Shown here piece after piece: positions 29,642-38,243 of a stretch of DNA of 64,000 bases; the stretch's first letter is position 1; each line of letters starts with the position of its first letter. The stretch lies in assembly GCF_003288905.1 (NCBI RefSeq), contig NZ_NHYL01000006.1, positions 1 through 64,000 of the forward strand, given 5' to 3'. Under the pieces are notes generated by a model. It saw only the letters and a program-made list of their open reading frames with translations, had not been told where the DNA came from and did not search any database. The translations under genes and the position numbers were made by a program. Source of the stretch: Helicobacter sp. 11-8110. GTDB taxonomy: Bacteria > Campylobacterota > Campylobacteria > Campylobacterales > Helicobacteraceae.

Positions 29642-29922
29642 TGGTTGTAGCTTTAAAGGTTATCGCATCATTAATTATTGCAATGGTTTGGTATCAGCTG
29701 ACTTCAAACCAAGAAACTGCTATTTTCTTTTTTGTTTTAATGCTGATTATATTTTTTATTCGCCCCATTGCTTATCAAAGCCCAACAGAAAGGCAGGATT
29801 ATTTGGATAAATTCCGTAAAGCTAAAGAGAGACAAGCTAATATTGAGCAGCTTCGCAGGGAAGAAAAAAAGAAAGTCCAAGAAGAGCGAAATAGAAAAAA
29901 ACCAAAAGAGTCAAAAGAATAG
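29641..29922 (+). CDS. Small membrane protein with basic coiled-coil tail
   Basis: 93 residues. Two hydrophobic segments (about 2-19 and 26-45), then a highly charged helix rich in Lys, Arg, Glu and Gln (about 50-93). Coupled to the preceding gene (TAATG) and 3 bases before cutA. Equivalent position in H. pylori is HP0467. Function unknown. Confidence 0.68.
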   Translation: MVVALKVIASLIIAMVWYQLTSNQETAIFFFVLMLIIFFIRPIAYQSPTERQDYLDKFRKAKERQANIEQLRREEKKKVQEERNRKKPKESKE

Positions 29923-29925
29923 TAA

Positions 29926-30252
29926 ATGTCTTTAATGCTCTTGCAAACAACTACAACACCGGAGAATTCAGAAATATTAATTAAAGAAGCTTTGGAAAGT
30001 GGTTTGGTTTCTTGTGTTCAAAAAGTGCCTATAAAGAGTTTTTATTATTGGGAAAATACTCTAAGAGAAGATAGTGAGATTCTGCTAACTTTCAAGGTTA
30101 ATCAAGGTGATTTTGAAAAATTAAACAAACTGATAGAAGCAAAGCATATTTATGAGATTCCAGAGATAATCGGAGTGCATTTAGATTTTGTCTCTAGCAA
30201 ATACCAAAAATGGCATAATGAGACTAAAAAACTCCATAAAGGAGTTTTGTAA
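29926..30252 (+). CDS. cutA: CutA1-family protein
   Basis: 108 residues, ferredoxin-like fold that forms a stable trimer. Family features are LVSCVQKVP early, SFYYWE, and YEIPEIIGV (the conserved PEI). Once linked to divalent metal tolerance; true role unresolved. The last codons form part of a terminator hairpin shared with the converging gene. Confidence 0.9.
   Translation: MSLMLLQTTTTPENSEILIKEALESGLVSCVQKVPIKSFYYWENTLREDSEILLTFKVNQGDFEKLNKLIEAKHIYEIPEIIGVHLDFVSSKYQKWHNETKKLHKGVL
30228..30248. terminator. Bidirectional intrinsic terminator within the end of cutA
   Basis: Perfect 8-bp stem AAAACTCC / GGAGTTTT with loop ATAAA. On the minus strand it is followed by a T run, directly behind the DUF465 gene; on the plus strand the T run is in the stem. 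Confidence 0.6.
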
Positions 30253-30254
30253 GA

Positions 30255-30479
30255 CTACTTTTTACTTTCTTTATACTCCATAATCATGGCTAGAGCTTCA
30301 TCTTTTAAGCTAAGCTTTTTCTTTTTTAATTCACTTAGTTCAATATCTGTGGCGTGCTCTCTACCCTCGCTAATGTCTTGTATCTTTTGATCAAGTTCGT
30401 TGTGCTCATCAAAAATTTTTGCAAAATGTGCATTTTCTTGCTTAAGCACTGTGATTTCATCTCTGTATTCGTGTAGCAT
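30255..30479 (-). CDS. DUF465 (YdcH-like) small coiled-coil protein
   Basis: 74 residues, nearly all charged helix, with the family's H-x-D/E-like start (FDEHNELDQKI) and the ELSELKKKKLSLKDE segment. Family function unknown. Converges on cutA with a 2-base gap. SD AAAGGAG. Confidence 0.8.
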   Translation of the reverse strand: MLHEYRDEITVLKQENAHFAKIFDEHNELDQKIQDISEGREHATDIELSELKKKKLSLKDEALAMIMEYKESKK

Positions 30480-30546
30480 TTTTACTCCTTTAAATAAAAT
30501 AATATTATAAACAAAATTGCCTTAAAAACATTAGGCAAAACAAAAT

Positions 30547-31737
30547 TTAAGTGCGATAATCCGCATTGATTTTTACATATTCATAGCCTAAATCACAGCC
30601 ATAGGCAACAAATGATTCTTTACCTAAGCCGATATTGCAAGAGATTTTATAAGAATCTTGCTTTAAGACTCTAGCGGCTTTTTCTTCATTGAGGCTATCA
30701 AAATAGATTTTACCCTTGCTATACACGCAAATTTCTCCAAAATTAATCTCTAAGGTATTAGGATCACATTCAATCCCACTTGCACCAATAGTAGAGGCGA
30801 TTCTTCCCCAATTTGGATCGCAACCAAAAAGTGCAGTTTTTACTAATGGAGATTGACTAAGAGCCTTCGCGCAAATCTCTGCCTCTCTTTGTGTTTTAGC
30901 ACCCTTAACTTCAAAAGCAACGAGCTTAGTGGCTCCTTCTCCATCTCGCACAATATCAGTAGCAAGTTTATGCATAATTTTTTCTAACGCAAAGAGAAAG
31001 GCTTCTTTGTCGTAATTGCCACTTTTTTGGTTACTAAGTAAGAGAATCGTGTCATTTGTTGAAGTATCACCATCAACACTAATGGCGTTAAAAGTTGTTT
31101 TTGCTGCTTCAAGAAGAAGTGGGCGCATATCTTCTTTGGGGATAGCTGCATCGGTGGTAATAAAGCAGAGCATTGTAGCCAAAGAAGGATTAATCATTCC
31201 TGCTCCCTTGCAAATTGCGCCAATCTTAAAACTTCTTGTATCATCTAAAAAAACTTCAAAAGCAATGGTTTTGTTGAAGCGATCGGTTGTCATAATAGCT
31301 TGAGAAGCGTTTTGATTATTTTTTGATTCAAGATGAAATTTGCTAAAAGATTGCATAATCTTTTCTTTTGGGAGTTGCACTCCAATAGTCCCAGTTGAAC
31401 TCATTATAGGATTGATGATATGGGGGAAAGTGGTTTGTAATTTTGCTAAGATTTCTTGGATATTTTGGATTCCCTCTTCTCCAGTTAGCGCATTGGCATT
31501 TTTGGAATTAACTAAAATAAAATTGGTTTTAAAATTATCTCCATATTGCCTAAAATGTGTAATGGGGGCAGCGCAAAATTTGTTTTTTGTAAAAATGCCC
31601 TCTACATCACATAAGGAATCAGCATAAATAAAAGCAATATCAAGCTGTGAATCAGCCTTTAATCCTGCACTTACTCCATCACAATAAAAGCCAATAGGCG
31701 CACAAACTCCATTTTCAATTGGAAAAAGATTAAACAT
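30547..31737 (-). CDS. argJ: Bifunctional ornithine acetyltransferase / N-acetylglutamate synthase
   Basis: 396 residues. Self-cleaving Ntn-type enzyme; the nucleophile threonine lies in NPSLATMLCF after KGAGMI, and the C-terminal DPNWGRI motif is intact. Transfers acetyl from N-acetylornithine to glutamate in arginine synthesis. Overlaps the kchA stop by 8 bases. H. pylori lacks a full arginine pathway, so this argues for an enterohepatic species. Confidence 0.94.
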   Translation of the reverse strand: MFNLFPIENGVCAPIGFYCDGVSAGLKADSQLDIAFIYADSLCDVEGIFTKNKFCAAPITHFRQYGDNFKTNFILVNSKNANALTGEEGIQNIQEILAKLQTTFPHIINPIMSSTGTIGVQLPKEKIMQSFSKFHLESKNNQNASQAIMTTDRFNKTIAFEVFLDDTRSFKIGAICKGAGMINPSLATMLCFITTDAAIPKEDMRPLLLEAAKTTFNAISVDGDTSTNDTILLLSNQKSGNYDKEAFLFALEKIMHKLATDIVRDGEGATKLVAFEVKGAKTQREAEICAKALSQSPLVKTALFGCDPNWGRIASTIGASGIECDPNTLEINFGEICVYSKGKIYFDSLNEEKAARVLKQDSYKISCNIGLGKESFVAYGCDLGYEYVKINADYRT

Positions 31738-32860
31738 ATTTTAACTCCTCTGGTTTGTCTTTTTTAGATACTAATTGCTTAGTTAGGCGTATTCCATGTG
31801 AAGTTCCAATTACAAGCAATTTACATTCGCTAGTTACAAGTGTATCTCCATTGGGCATAGAGATGAATTTTCCATCTTTTTGCGTGATTCCGACAATGGA
31901 GGTTTGTGTGATTTCACGCAAGTGAGATTCTTTTAATTTTTTAAGAACAAGCCAAGAATAGCGTGGAACGACAATTTCCTCTAAATCTAAAGGTGTGTCT
32001 TTTTGGTAAGCAAAGCGTTCAAGCAGATTCTCCATATCTGGTCTTGTTGCCATTGCATTTACTCTTTGCGCAAAAAGCTTTGATGGGGAAACAACAGAAT
32101 CTGCACCAAGTTTTTTTAACTTTTCTTCTTCTTCGCTATTGTTTGCATTGGCAATAATAAAATAAGGCTTTCTGCCTAATTCCTTTTCATAAAGTCTTAC
32201 AGAAACAATTTGGGCAATATTATCAGCGATATTGTTAGACAAGGCAATTACTCCCCTTGCGCTAGATAAATGGGATTTTAGCATTGCGATTTCCTCTAAA
32301 GGATCTTCATTGATAAAAAAAGGATAGCGATACTTTAGGGCAATGTCTTCTAATGATTGATTGCTATCTACAACAACAAATGGAATATGAGCTTCTCTGA
32401 ATTGTTTGGAAAGTTGAATGGTGTATTCATTGTGATGGCAAATGATAAAATGATTCTTAAGACGCGCAATTTTGTAAATCATACTCCGCTCCTTGATGAC
32501 TGAGATAAGTTTTCCTCGGTTTAAGGTGTCAATTACGCCGATGACGCAGAAGCTCAAAACAGCAGAGCCTGCCAACATAACAATGGCAGTATAAATAATG
32601 CTTAAAGCATCAAATTCGCTTTCTTTTAGAGCACCAAATCCAGTTGTTGTGAAAGTATAAGAGCTTTGAAAAAAAGCTTCAATCAAAGTGTAATCGGTGA
32701 TGACAATATAACCAAGTGTGCTAAGCAATAATCCTAGAAAAAGTAAAATAAAAGGAAGGCGAAAAGGCTTGAGTTGCTCATATAATAAGCCAGATAAATC
32801 AATATCAGGTTTTTGAGTGCCTTCCCAATGAAGAAGTTTTTTGAGTTTTGTGAAAGCCAC
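31730..32860 (-). CDS. kchA: Potassium channel with RCK/TrkA domain (KchA)
   Basis: 376 residues. Two-helix pore module with selectivity filter TTTGFG (in YTFTTTGFGALKES), then a TrkA-N Rossmann domain (about 135-260, FIICHHNEYT) and a TrkA-C domain. Same order with rpmB as H. pylori HP0490/HP0491, where the channel mediates K+ uptake needed for colonisation. The GFG rather than GYG filter agrees with HpKchA. Starts 20 bases after the rpmB stop. Confidence 0.88.
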   Translation of the reverse strand: MAFTKLKKLLHWEGTQKPDIDLSGLLYEQLKPFRLPFILLFLGLLLSTLGYIVITDYTLIEAFFQSSYTFTTTGFGALKESEFDALSIIYTAIVMLAGSAVLSFCVIGVIDTLNRGKLISVIKERSMIYKIARLKNHFIICHHNEYTIQLSKQFREAHIPFVVVDSNQSLEDIALKYRYPFFINEDPLEEIAMLKSHLSSARGVIALSNNIADNIAQIVSVRLYEKELGRKPYFIIANANNSEEEEKLKKLGADSVVSPSKLFAQRVNAMATRPDMENLLERFAYQKDTPLDLEEIVVPRYSWLVLKKLKESHLREITQTSIVGITQKDGKFISMPNGDTLVTSECKLLVIGTSHGIRLTKQLVSKKDKPEELKYV

Positions 32861-32880
32861 TACTCAATCCTAAATCAGGA

Positions 32881-33069
32881 TTAAGAGCGTTTTTTCATTG
32901 TGCGTAGAGTAGAAGCAGCGATTCTAACTTTTGCAGTTGTGCCATCTTCTAGTTTGATGCGAACTACTCTTAAATTAGGTAATGAGCGTTTTTTTGTCTT
33001 GTTGTTTGCGTGGCTCACATTGTTTCCAACCATTGGACCTTTTCCGCTAAAAACACATCTTTTTGCCAT
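32881..33069 (-). CDS. rpmB: 50S ribosomal protein L28
   Basis: 62 residues, basic. Family pattern [21 protein letters not shown] at the start (shortened here to [12 protein letters not shown]) and [11 protein letters not shown] at the end. Located upstream of kchA on the same strand. Confidence 0.97.
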   Translation of the reverse strand: MAKRCVFSGKGPMVGNNVSHANNKTKKRSLPNLRVVRIKLEDGTTAKVRIAASTLRTMKKRS

Positions 33070-33102
33070 TTTTGATTCCTTAAGAAATTAAATAAAATAA
33101 AC

Positions 33103-33125
33103 CATAGATTCTAGCAGAATCTATG
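33103..33125 (-). terminator. Intrinsic terminator after the TrxR-like gene
   Basis: Perfect 10-bp stem CATAGATTCT / AGAATCTATG with a 3-base loop, followed on the minus strand by a T-rich stretch, between the TrxR-like gene and rpmB. Confidence 0.65.
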
Positions 33126-33153
33126 TAAAAAAAACTTTAAAAGCACAAAGCTT

Positions 33154-34110
33154 TTATAATCTTTTTTTGATTTCTTGCACAATGTGGAATCCATGATTAA
33201 GTGCAGCCGCAATAGAACCGCCATTTTTATAAAGAATATCCCCAGCAATGTAAATTTTATCAATTGAGCTTTGGTGATTCCCATCAATCAATGGAACTCC
33301 ATTGTCATCAAGTGCTAGATTGCATTTTTTGAGAAAATCAACAGGAGCCATTCCGCCAATAGCATAGACAACTCTATCAAAAGTTTCACTTGTTCCATCG
33401 GTGAAATTCACTTTTGGTTTTCCATTTTCATCTTCAAGGCTAACAATGTCAATACCAAGTTTTGGAGTAATTTTCCCAGCCTCTAAACAAGCATTTAAGT
33501 TTTCTTTATTAGTTTCGTTGATTCTAGAAAACTCAGTGCGTCTGTAATTAAGCATCACAGGATTGGTATCACTAAGCACACAAGCATACTCTACAGCGGA
33601 GTTTCCTCCACCAACTACAAGAATTTTTTCATTGTTTTGACAGCTGTTAGCGTTGAAATTTACTACACTTCTAATAGTGCTTGGAATCGGATAAGAAGGC
33701 TTGTTTGGCTGCCCCATTTTCCCAATAGAGATAACGATAAATTTTGCCTTAATAGAAGTGTTTTGTGTAGTGTGAATTAAAAAATATTCCCCTTCTTTTT
33801 TGATTGATTCGACTTCTGTTTGGAATTGTGCTTCAAAGTTATTTTTAGCAATAATCTCATCAAATAAATCCAAAGTGCTTTCTTTAGTGCCATCACAAAA
33901 ATAGATATTTCCATTAAGCTCTACTTTTTGTCCTTTGTAATCTTTATCAACGCGTTTATTATCTTTGTAGAATTTGCGAATAGTTGTGGAGTGATTTTCC
34001 CCTTTTTCAAACAAGATAACATCTTTAATTCCTAAAATAACTGATTCCACTGCAGATCCAATTCCGCCTGGTCCTCCACCAATAATTGCAATATCATAAA
34101 TTTCTTTCAT
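33154..34110 (-). CDS. FAD-dependent thioredoxin-reductase-like oxidoreductase
   Basis: 318 residues. FAD motif IGGGPGGIG at the N-terminus, second nucleotide site VVGGGNSAVEYA, and C-terminal YIAGD. The redox-active CxxC of thioredoxin reductases is absent, as in the second TrxR-like protein of H. pylori (HP1164) and in ferredoxin/bacilliredoxin reductase relatives. It reduces some partner with NAD(P)H; the partner is not evident. Overlaps ccoS by 4 bases. Confidence 0.8.
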   Translation of the reverse strand: MKEIYDIAIIGGGPGGIGSAVESVILGIKDVILFEKGENHSTTIRKFYKDNKRVDKDYKGQKVELNGNIYFCDGTKESTLDLFDEIIAKNNFEAQFQTEVESIKKEGEYFLIHTTQNTSIKAKFIVISIGKMGQPNKPSYPIPSTIRSVVNFNANSCQNNEKILVVGGGNSAVEYACVLSDTNPVMLNYRRTEFSRINETNKENLNACLEAGKITPKLGIDIVSLEDENGKPKVNFTDGTSETFDRVVYAIGGMAPVDFLKKCNLALDDNGVPLIDGNHQSSIDKIYIAGDILYKNGGSIAAALNHGFHIVQEIKKRL

Positions 34111-34304
34111 TTTTTATCCTTTTTAATAGGTTTGTTAGTTGCAGCTCGGCGCAAATCTTCTTCATTATCAAATAAAACGCCTTGCATCATTTTTTTCTCA
34201 TCATCAAATTGTCCATTTTTCAATCCCCAAAGAAATGCAATTAATCCTAAAAGCCCTATGATTAACGAAGTTGCAAGCATAACTCCCACCATTGTTATAT
34301 TCAT
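34107..34304 (-). CDS. ccoS: cbb3-type cytochrome oxidase assembly protein CcoS
   Basis: 65 residues. One membrane segment (about 5-27) followed by the family signature FLWGLKNGQFDD and a charged tail. Needed to insert haem b and copper into the CcoN subunit of cbb3 oxidase. Overlaps both neighbours by 4 bases (ATGA), so the three genes are coupled. Confidence 0.9.
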   Translation of the reverse strand: MNITMVGVMLATSLIIGLLGLIAFLWGLKNGQFDDEKKMMQGVLFDNEEDLRRAATNKPIKKDKK

Positions 34305-34852
34305 AAGAGCTCCAAAAAAGGCTGGATTGCTTCAAAATGCAAACCCATCGCATTAGAAGTGCTACCAATTTGCTTTTTGATATATTTTTTGTGGAATCCT
34401 TCCACCATAACTGCCCCTGCCTTATTTTGCCATTGTTGGCTTTGAAGATAGACTTCCAAATCATCTAAATCAAAGCTGGAAAATTCATAAGTAGTTTTGC
34501 CAAGATTGATAAAATAAAATTTGTTAGAATGTAAAATGCAACAGCTCAAAATATGGATAGAACTTCCACTTTGCATTTGAAGAAACTCTTTGGCTTCTTT
34601 TTGATTTTTGGGTTTTCTTTGTAAAGTATTAGCGCATTCTATGACGCTATCAACTACTAAAAGCGGAAGCTCTAAGCCATAAGTTTCTAATGCTTTTTTG
34701 TATTTGCAAACTGCAGCAGTATAAACAAAACTTCTTGGACTAGATAGCTCTAAAGTCTCCTCATCAAAGCCATTATCGCATTGTATAAAGGTAATTTCAT
34801 TTTCTTTTAGAATCTGCTGTCTGCTAAGCGAAGTTGAACATAATCTCAGCAC
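34301..34852 (-). CDS. maf: Maf-family nucleotide pyrophosphatase
   Basis: 183 residues from a GTG (34852) with AAGGA upstream. Short N-terminal LCSTSLSRQQIL matches the substrate loop, VVDSV holds the catalytic aspartate, and the GAVMVEG segment near the C-terminus replaces the family's GAYGIQG. Maf proteins hydrolyse modified or canonical (d)NTPs. Diverged from the consensus, so the name is family-level. Confidence 0.75.
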   Translation of the reverse strand: MLRLCSTSLSRQQILKENEITFIQCDNGFDEETLELSSPRSFVYTAAVCKYKKALETYGLELPLLVVDSVIECANTLQRKPKNQKEAKEFLQMQSGSSIHILSCCILHSNKFYFINLGKTTYEFSSFDLDDLEVYLQSQQWQNKAGAVMVEGFHKKYIKKQIGSTSNAMGLHFEAIQPFLELL

Positions 34853-34900
34853 AAAAATCCTTAGAATTGAATTTAGGCTTTCAATTATATTATTTTTTGG

Positions 34901-34906
34901 ATTATA
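34901..34906 (-). promoter_or_regulatory. Predicted -10 box for maf-ccoS-trxR-like operon
   Basis: Perfect TATAAT on the minus strand, 49 bases before the maf GTG and just past the acpS stop. Confidence 0.4.
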
Positions 34907-34912
34907 ATGCCA

Positions 34913-35281
34913 TTAAGTTTCTTTAATTTTGAAAATTGCTGCTACAACTGCAATGGCAAATCCACTATCATGAGAAATAGAGAGACTTAGTGAGTGGAGA
35001 TTAAAATATTTCATTTTGTCTTTTGTTAAAGTAAGTAGGGGGGCACCTTTTTTGTCTTTTGAGATAATCATATCATGGAAGTTTAATTCTTTAGATATTC
35101 CGCATTTTAAAGCTTTAGAGCAAGCTTCTTTTGCCGCCCAAAAACCAGCAATGGTCTGGGGGGTTTTAGCTAGTTTTATTTCTTCAGAATTAAGGAATCG
35201 AGCAAGTCCTTTATGATTAAATTTTTGCAAAAAAGCTTCTATTCTTGCAATAGAAACTAAATCTACTCCAACTTCAAACAA
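34913..35281 (-). CDS. acpS: Holo-[acyl-carrier-protein] synthase
   Basis: 122 residues. D7 in GVDLVSIARIE and E in FWAAKEACSKAL are the Mg ligands of AcpS; LSISHD follows. Transfers phosphopantetheine from CoA to ACP. Lies 3 bases after fliL, an arrangement also seen in H. pylori (HP0808/HP0809). Confidence 0.94.
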   Translation of the reverse strand: MFEVGVDLVSIARIEAFLQKFNHKGLARFLNSEEIKLAKTPQTIAGFWAAKEACSKALKCGISKELNFHDMIISKDKKGAPLLTLTKDKMKYFNLHSLSLSISHDSGFAIAVVAAIFKIKET

Positions 35282-35284
35282 GGA

Positions 35285-35818
35285 CTATTGCACCACAAAT
35301 TCAGTGAAGAAAATATTTGAGATTCTGCCATCTACTAAAAATTCATTAAGACGAGCAATAATTTCTTCTTTTAGTTTTTGTTTGCCTCTTGTTGTTTGTA
35401 TTTCTTCAAAAGTTTTAGAAGCTAAAATACTAATAATAGTATCGCGTAGAATATTGACTTTTGTGTCAAGTTCGGATTGCATTTTAGCAATACTCATTTC
35501 TAAAGCGATTGAAGTTTTTAAATAGCGTTTTCCACCACCTGTAGAAACCAGATTGACAATAAATTGATCAAGAGGATACATAGGACCTACATTAAGAAGT
35601 GAGCTATTTGGATTTGCCACACTACTTTTAGAAGCAGAGCTTTGAGTGGGCTGATTTGCATCTTGAGTTTGTGTATCATCTCCACCACTAAAGATTAAGA
35701 TTCCTACCACAATAAGAATAATCAAAAGCAATGCAACTACACCAATAATAACAAATAAAATCATTTTGTTTTGTTTAAGACTTGCTAGTTTGGATTCTTT
35801 TTGTTCTTCTTCTGCCAT
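35285..35818 (-). CDS. fliL: Flagellar protein FliL
   Basis: 177 residues. Short cytoplasmic N-terminus, one membrane helix (about 20-44), a Ser/Gln-rich linker and a periplasmic stomatin-like domain beginning YPLDQFIVNL. FliL rings surround stators and help torque. With pflB at the other end of the window it is one of two motor-stator genes here. Confidence 0.93.
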   Translation of the reverse strand: MAEEEQKESKLASLKQNKMILFVIIGVVALLLIILIVVGILIFSGGDDTQTQDANQPTQSSASKSSVANPNSSLLNVGPMYPLDQFIVNLVSTGGGKRYLKTSIALEMSIAKMQSELDTKVNILRDTIISILASKTFEEIQTTRGKQKLKEEIIARLNEFLVDGRISNIFFTEFVVQ

Positions 35819-35859
35819 TTTAACTCCTTATTTTTAGAAATATTATATTATTTATCATA

Positions 35860-36924
35860 TTAATTTTTCAAGTAACTACCAAGCCATTTGAGTTCTTTTG
35901 GGTAGCGTTGAAATAATTCATTAATATTAGCATCATCAATATGTCCATCAATATCAATAAAAAAACAATACTGGAAATCATCTCCAGTGTGTGCAGGGCG
36001 CGATTGTATAGAAGTCATATTGATATTTAAATCTCTAATATCATAAAGCAAATTATACAAAGCACCTGGTTTGTTAGTATTAGTGAGATTGGCAAAAATT
36101 GAAGTTTTATCTTTGCCACAGCGTTGGTTTTTGAAGTTGCTAATAATAATAAAGCGTGTTTTATTGCCTGCGCTATCTTCAATATTTTCAAACAAAATAG
36201 GCACATTATAAAGTTTAGCAGCAATATGAGAACAAATTGCAGCGCATTGTGGATTTTTGGCGGCAAGTTGCGTGGCTTTTGCAGTAGAATCAACAGGGAT
36301 TCTTTGAATGTGATCAAGGCTGTGTTCGCTTAAGAAATGGTGGCATTGTCCAAATGCAATGTCCTTTGAATAGATGATTTGTATGTCTTGGAGTTTTTGT
36401 GAAATGCTTGCAAAGCAATGATGGATAGGCATATAAATTTCAGCAACAATTTTAAGATCAGTTTCCTCTAGCATATCAAGAGTCTCTCCAACAGCGCCAT
36501 TTTGATTGTTTTCAATAGGCACTACTGCATAACTTGCTCTTCCTTCTTTGACGCTTTTAATAGCAGAAGTAATAGTGTTGTGAGAAAAATATTCACATAT
36601 GGCGCCAAAGCGACTTTCAGCGGCTTGGTGTGTGTAGCTTCCAATAGGTCCAAGATAGGCTACGCGTTCTGGTAATTCAAGGTTTCGACTTACTGCAAAG
36701 ATTTCTAGATAAATTGATTCAATGGCACTTCTAGTTAAAAAGGTTGGTTTTTTATGATCTAGTCTATCAATGATTTCCTTTTCTCTTTCTGGGCGATAAA
36801 CTGGAGAATTGGTTTGGATTTTGGCTTTACCAATTTGTTTAACAATCTCCATTCGTTTCTCTAAAAGTTCTAGAATACTATCATCAATCTTATCAATTTC
36901 ATTTCTAAAAAGCTGTAAATTCAT
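35860..36924 (-). CDS. pheA: Chorismate mutase / prephenate dehydratase (P-protein)
   Basis: 354 residues. AroQ chorismate mutase helix bundle (about 1-88, LFRNEIDKIDDSILELL), prephenate dehydratase (about 92-272, with NKTRFIIIS), and a C-terminal ACT domain (NKPGALYNLL, IQSRP) for phenylalanine feedback. Makes phenylpyruvate from chorismate. Nine bases after lysA. Confidence 0.95.
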   Translation of the reverse strand: MNLQLFRNEIDKIDDSILELLEKRMEIVKQIGKAKIQTNSPVYRPEREKEIIDRLDHKKPTFLTRSAIESIYLEIFAVSRNLELPERVAYLGPIGSYTHQAAESRFGAICEYFSHNTITSAIKSVKEGRASYAVVPIENNQNGAVGETLDMLEETDLKIVAEIYMPIHHCFASISQKLQDIQIIYSKDIAFGQCHHFLSEHSLDHIQRIPVDSTAKATQLAAKNPQCAAICSHIAAKLYNVPILFENIEDSAGNKTRFIIISNFKNQRCGKDKTSIFANLTNTNKPGALYNLLYDIRDLNINMTSIQSRPAHTGDDFQYCFFIDIDGHIDDANINELFQRYPKELKWLGSYLKN

Positions 36925-36933
36925 TTAGAATCC

Positions 36934-38190
36934 TTATAAGTAATCTTTTTCTAGTGCAATTAAATCTTCAAAAGTTTCTCTTTTACGGATTAATCTTGAT
37001 TTTCCTTGTGAAATAGCTACTTCAGAGCATCTAGGGCGTGTGTTGTAGTTACTTGACATACTAAAGCCATAAGCTCCAGCACTAAGAATAGCAAGTATAT
37101 CTCCGGCTTTTAAAGGAGGTAAAGCAATATTTTTACCTAGATAATCCCCACTCTCACAAATTGGTCCTACAATATCTGCAGGAGTGGCTTCTCCTTCTTG
37201 TGAAGTTAAGGGAGTGATTTTATGATAAGCATTATAAAGGCTAGGGCGGATTAAGTCATTCATTGCGCCATTTACAATAATAAAACGCTTTTCTTGAGAA
37301 GTTTTTTCATAAAGCACTTGAGTTAAGAAAACTCCTGAATTCCCCATAATAAATCTACCAGGTTCGCAAATAATAGTTACATCAAGCCCCCTTAAGCACT
37401 CTAAAATGCTTTGAGCATAATCGTAAGGATTAATGGTTGTTTCATCTTTGTAAGTAATTCCTAAACCCCCACCAATATCAAAGAATTTAATGTCAATTTT
37501 AAGCGCTAAAAGACTATGAAGTAGTTGAGCGATTTTTTGTGCGGATTCAGAGATAGGCTGGAGTTTGGTGATTTGACTTCCTATGTGAAAGTGGATACCT
37601 ATGGGATCTAGAGATTCTGATTTGTGAGCATGGAGATAAAGACTTTTAGCCTCTTCAATCCCAATTCCAAATTTGTTTTCTTTAAGTCCTGTTGAGATAT
37701 AAGGGTGGGTTTGTGGATCAATATCAGGATTAACGCGAATAGAGATTCTAGCCTTTGTGTGAAGAGTTTTTGCAATTGATTCAACTTTAAGCAACTCTTC
37801 TTTACTTTCAATATTAATAAAAAGTATCCCAAGCTTAATAGCTTCTTGGATTTCATAGTCTTGTTTGCCAACTCCGCTATAGATGATTTTATAAGTTGGG
37901 ATACCAGCTAGAATGGCGCGTTTAATTTCTCCTAGCGAAACACAATCTGCACCGCTTTCTAAAGAGGCTAGTTTTTTAATAACGCTTAGGTTAGAATTTG
38001 CTTTTAGAGCATAGCAGATTAATGATTTTCTGCCACTAAAGGCAAGTTTAAATTGATTAAAATACTCTTCAATTTTATCAAAGTCATAAACAAAAAGAGG
38101 GGTTTGGTGCTCTTTGGCTACTTGCAACAAAAGCTCTTTATTTAGATTGCCATCAAGGTTGGGAGTGTTTGGTAGTGGAATATTTTTCAT
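36934..38190 (-). CDS. lysA: Diaminopimelate decarboxylase
   Basis: 418 residues from the ATG at 38190 (AAGTGAG ahead of it; a GTG three codons earlier is the alternative). PLP lysine K63 in YALKANSN, HIGSQ, and the C-terminal GAYGFSMSSNYNTRPR. Last step of lysine synthesis from meso-DAP. Confidence 0.96.
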   Translation of the reverse strand: MKNIPLPNTPNLDGNLNKELLLQVAKEHQTPLFVYDFDKIEEYFNQFKLAFSGRKSLICYALKANSNLSVIKKLASLESGADCVSLGEIKRAILAGIPTYKIIYSGVGKQDYEIQEAIKLGILFINIESKEELLKVESIAKTLHTKARISIRVNPDIDPQTHPYISTGLKENKFGIGIEEAKSLYLHAHKSESLDPIGIHFHIGSQITKLQPISESAQKIAQLLHSLLALKIDIKFFDIGGGLGITYKDETTINPYDYAQSILECLRGLDVTIICEPGRFIMGNSGVFLTQVLYEKTSQEKRFIIVNGAMNDLIRPSLYNAYHKITPLTSQEGEATPADIVGPICESGDYLGKNIALPPLKAGDILAILSAGAYGFSMSSNYNTRPRCSEVAISQGKSRLIRKRETFEDLIALEKDYL

Positions 38191-38243
38191 AAAACTCACT
38201 TTAAAATAAAATTTTTGAGAATTGTAATCAAAAAATCTTAAAA

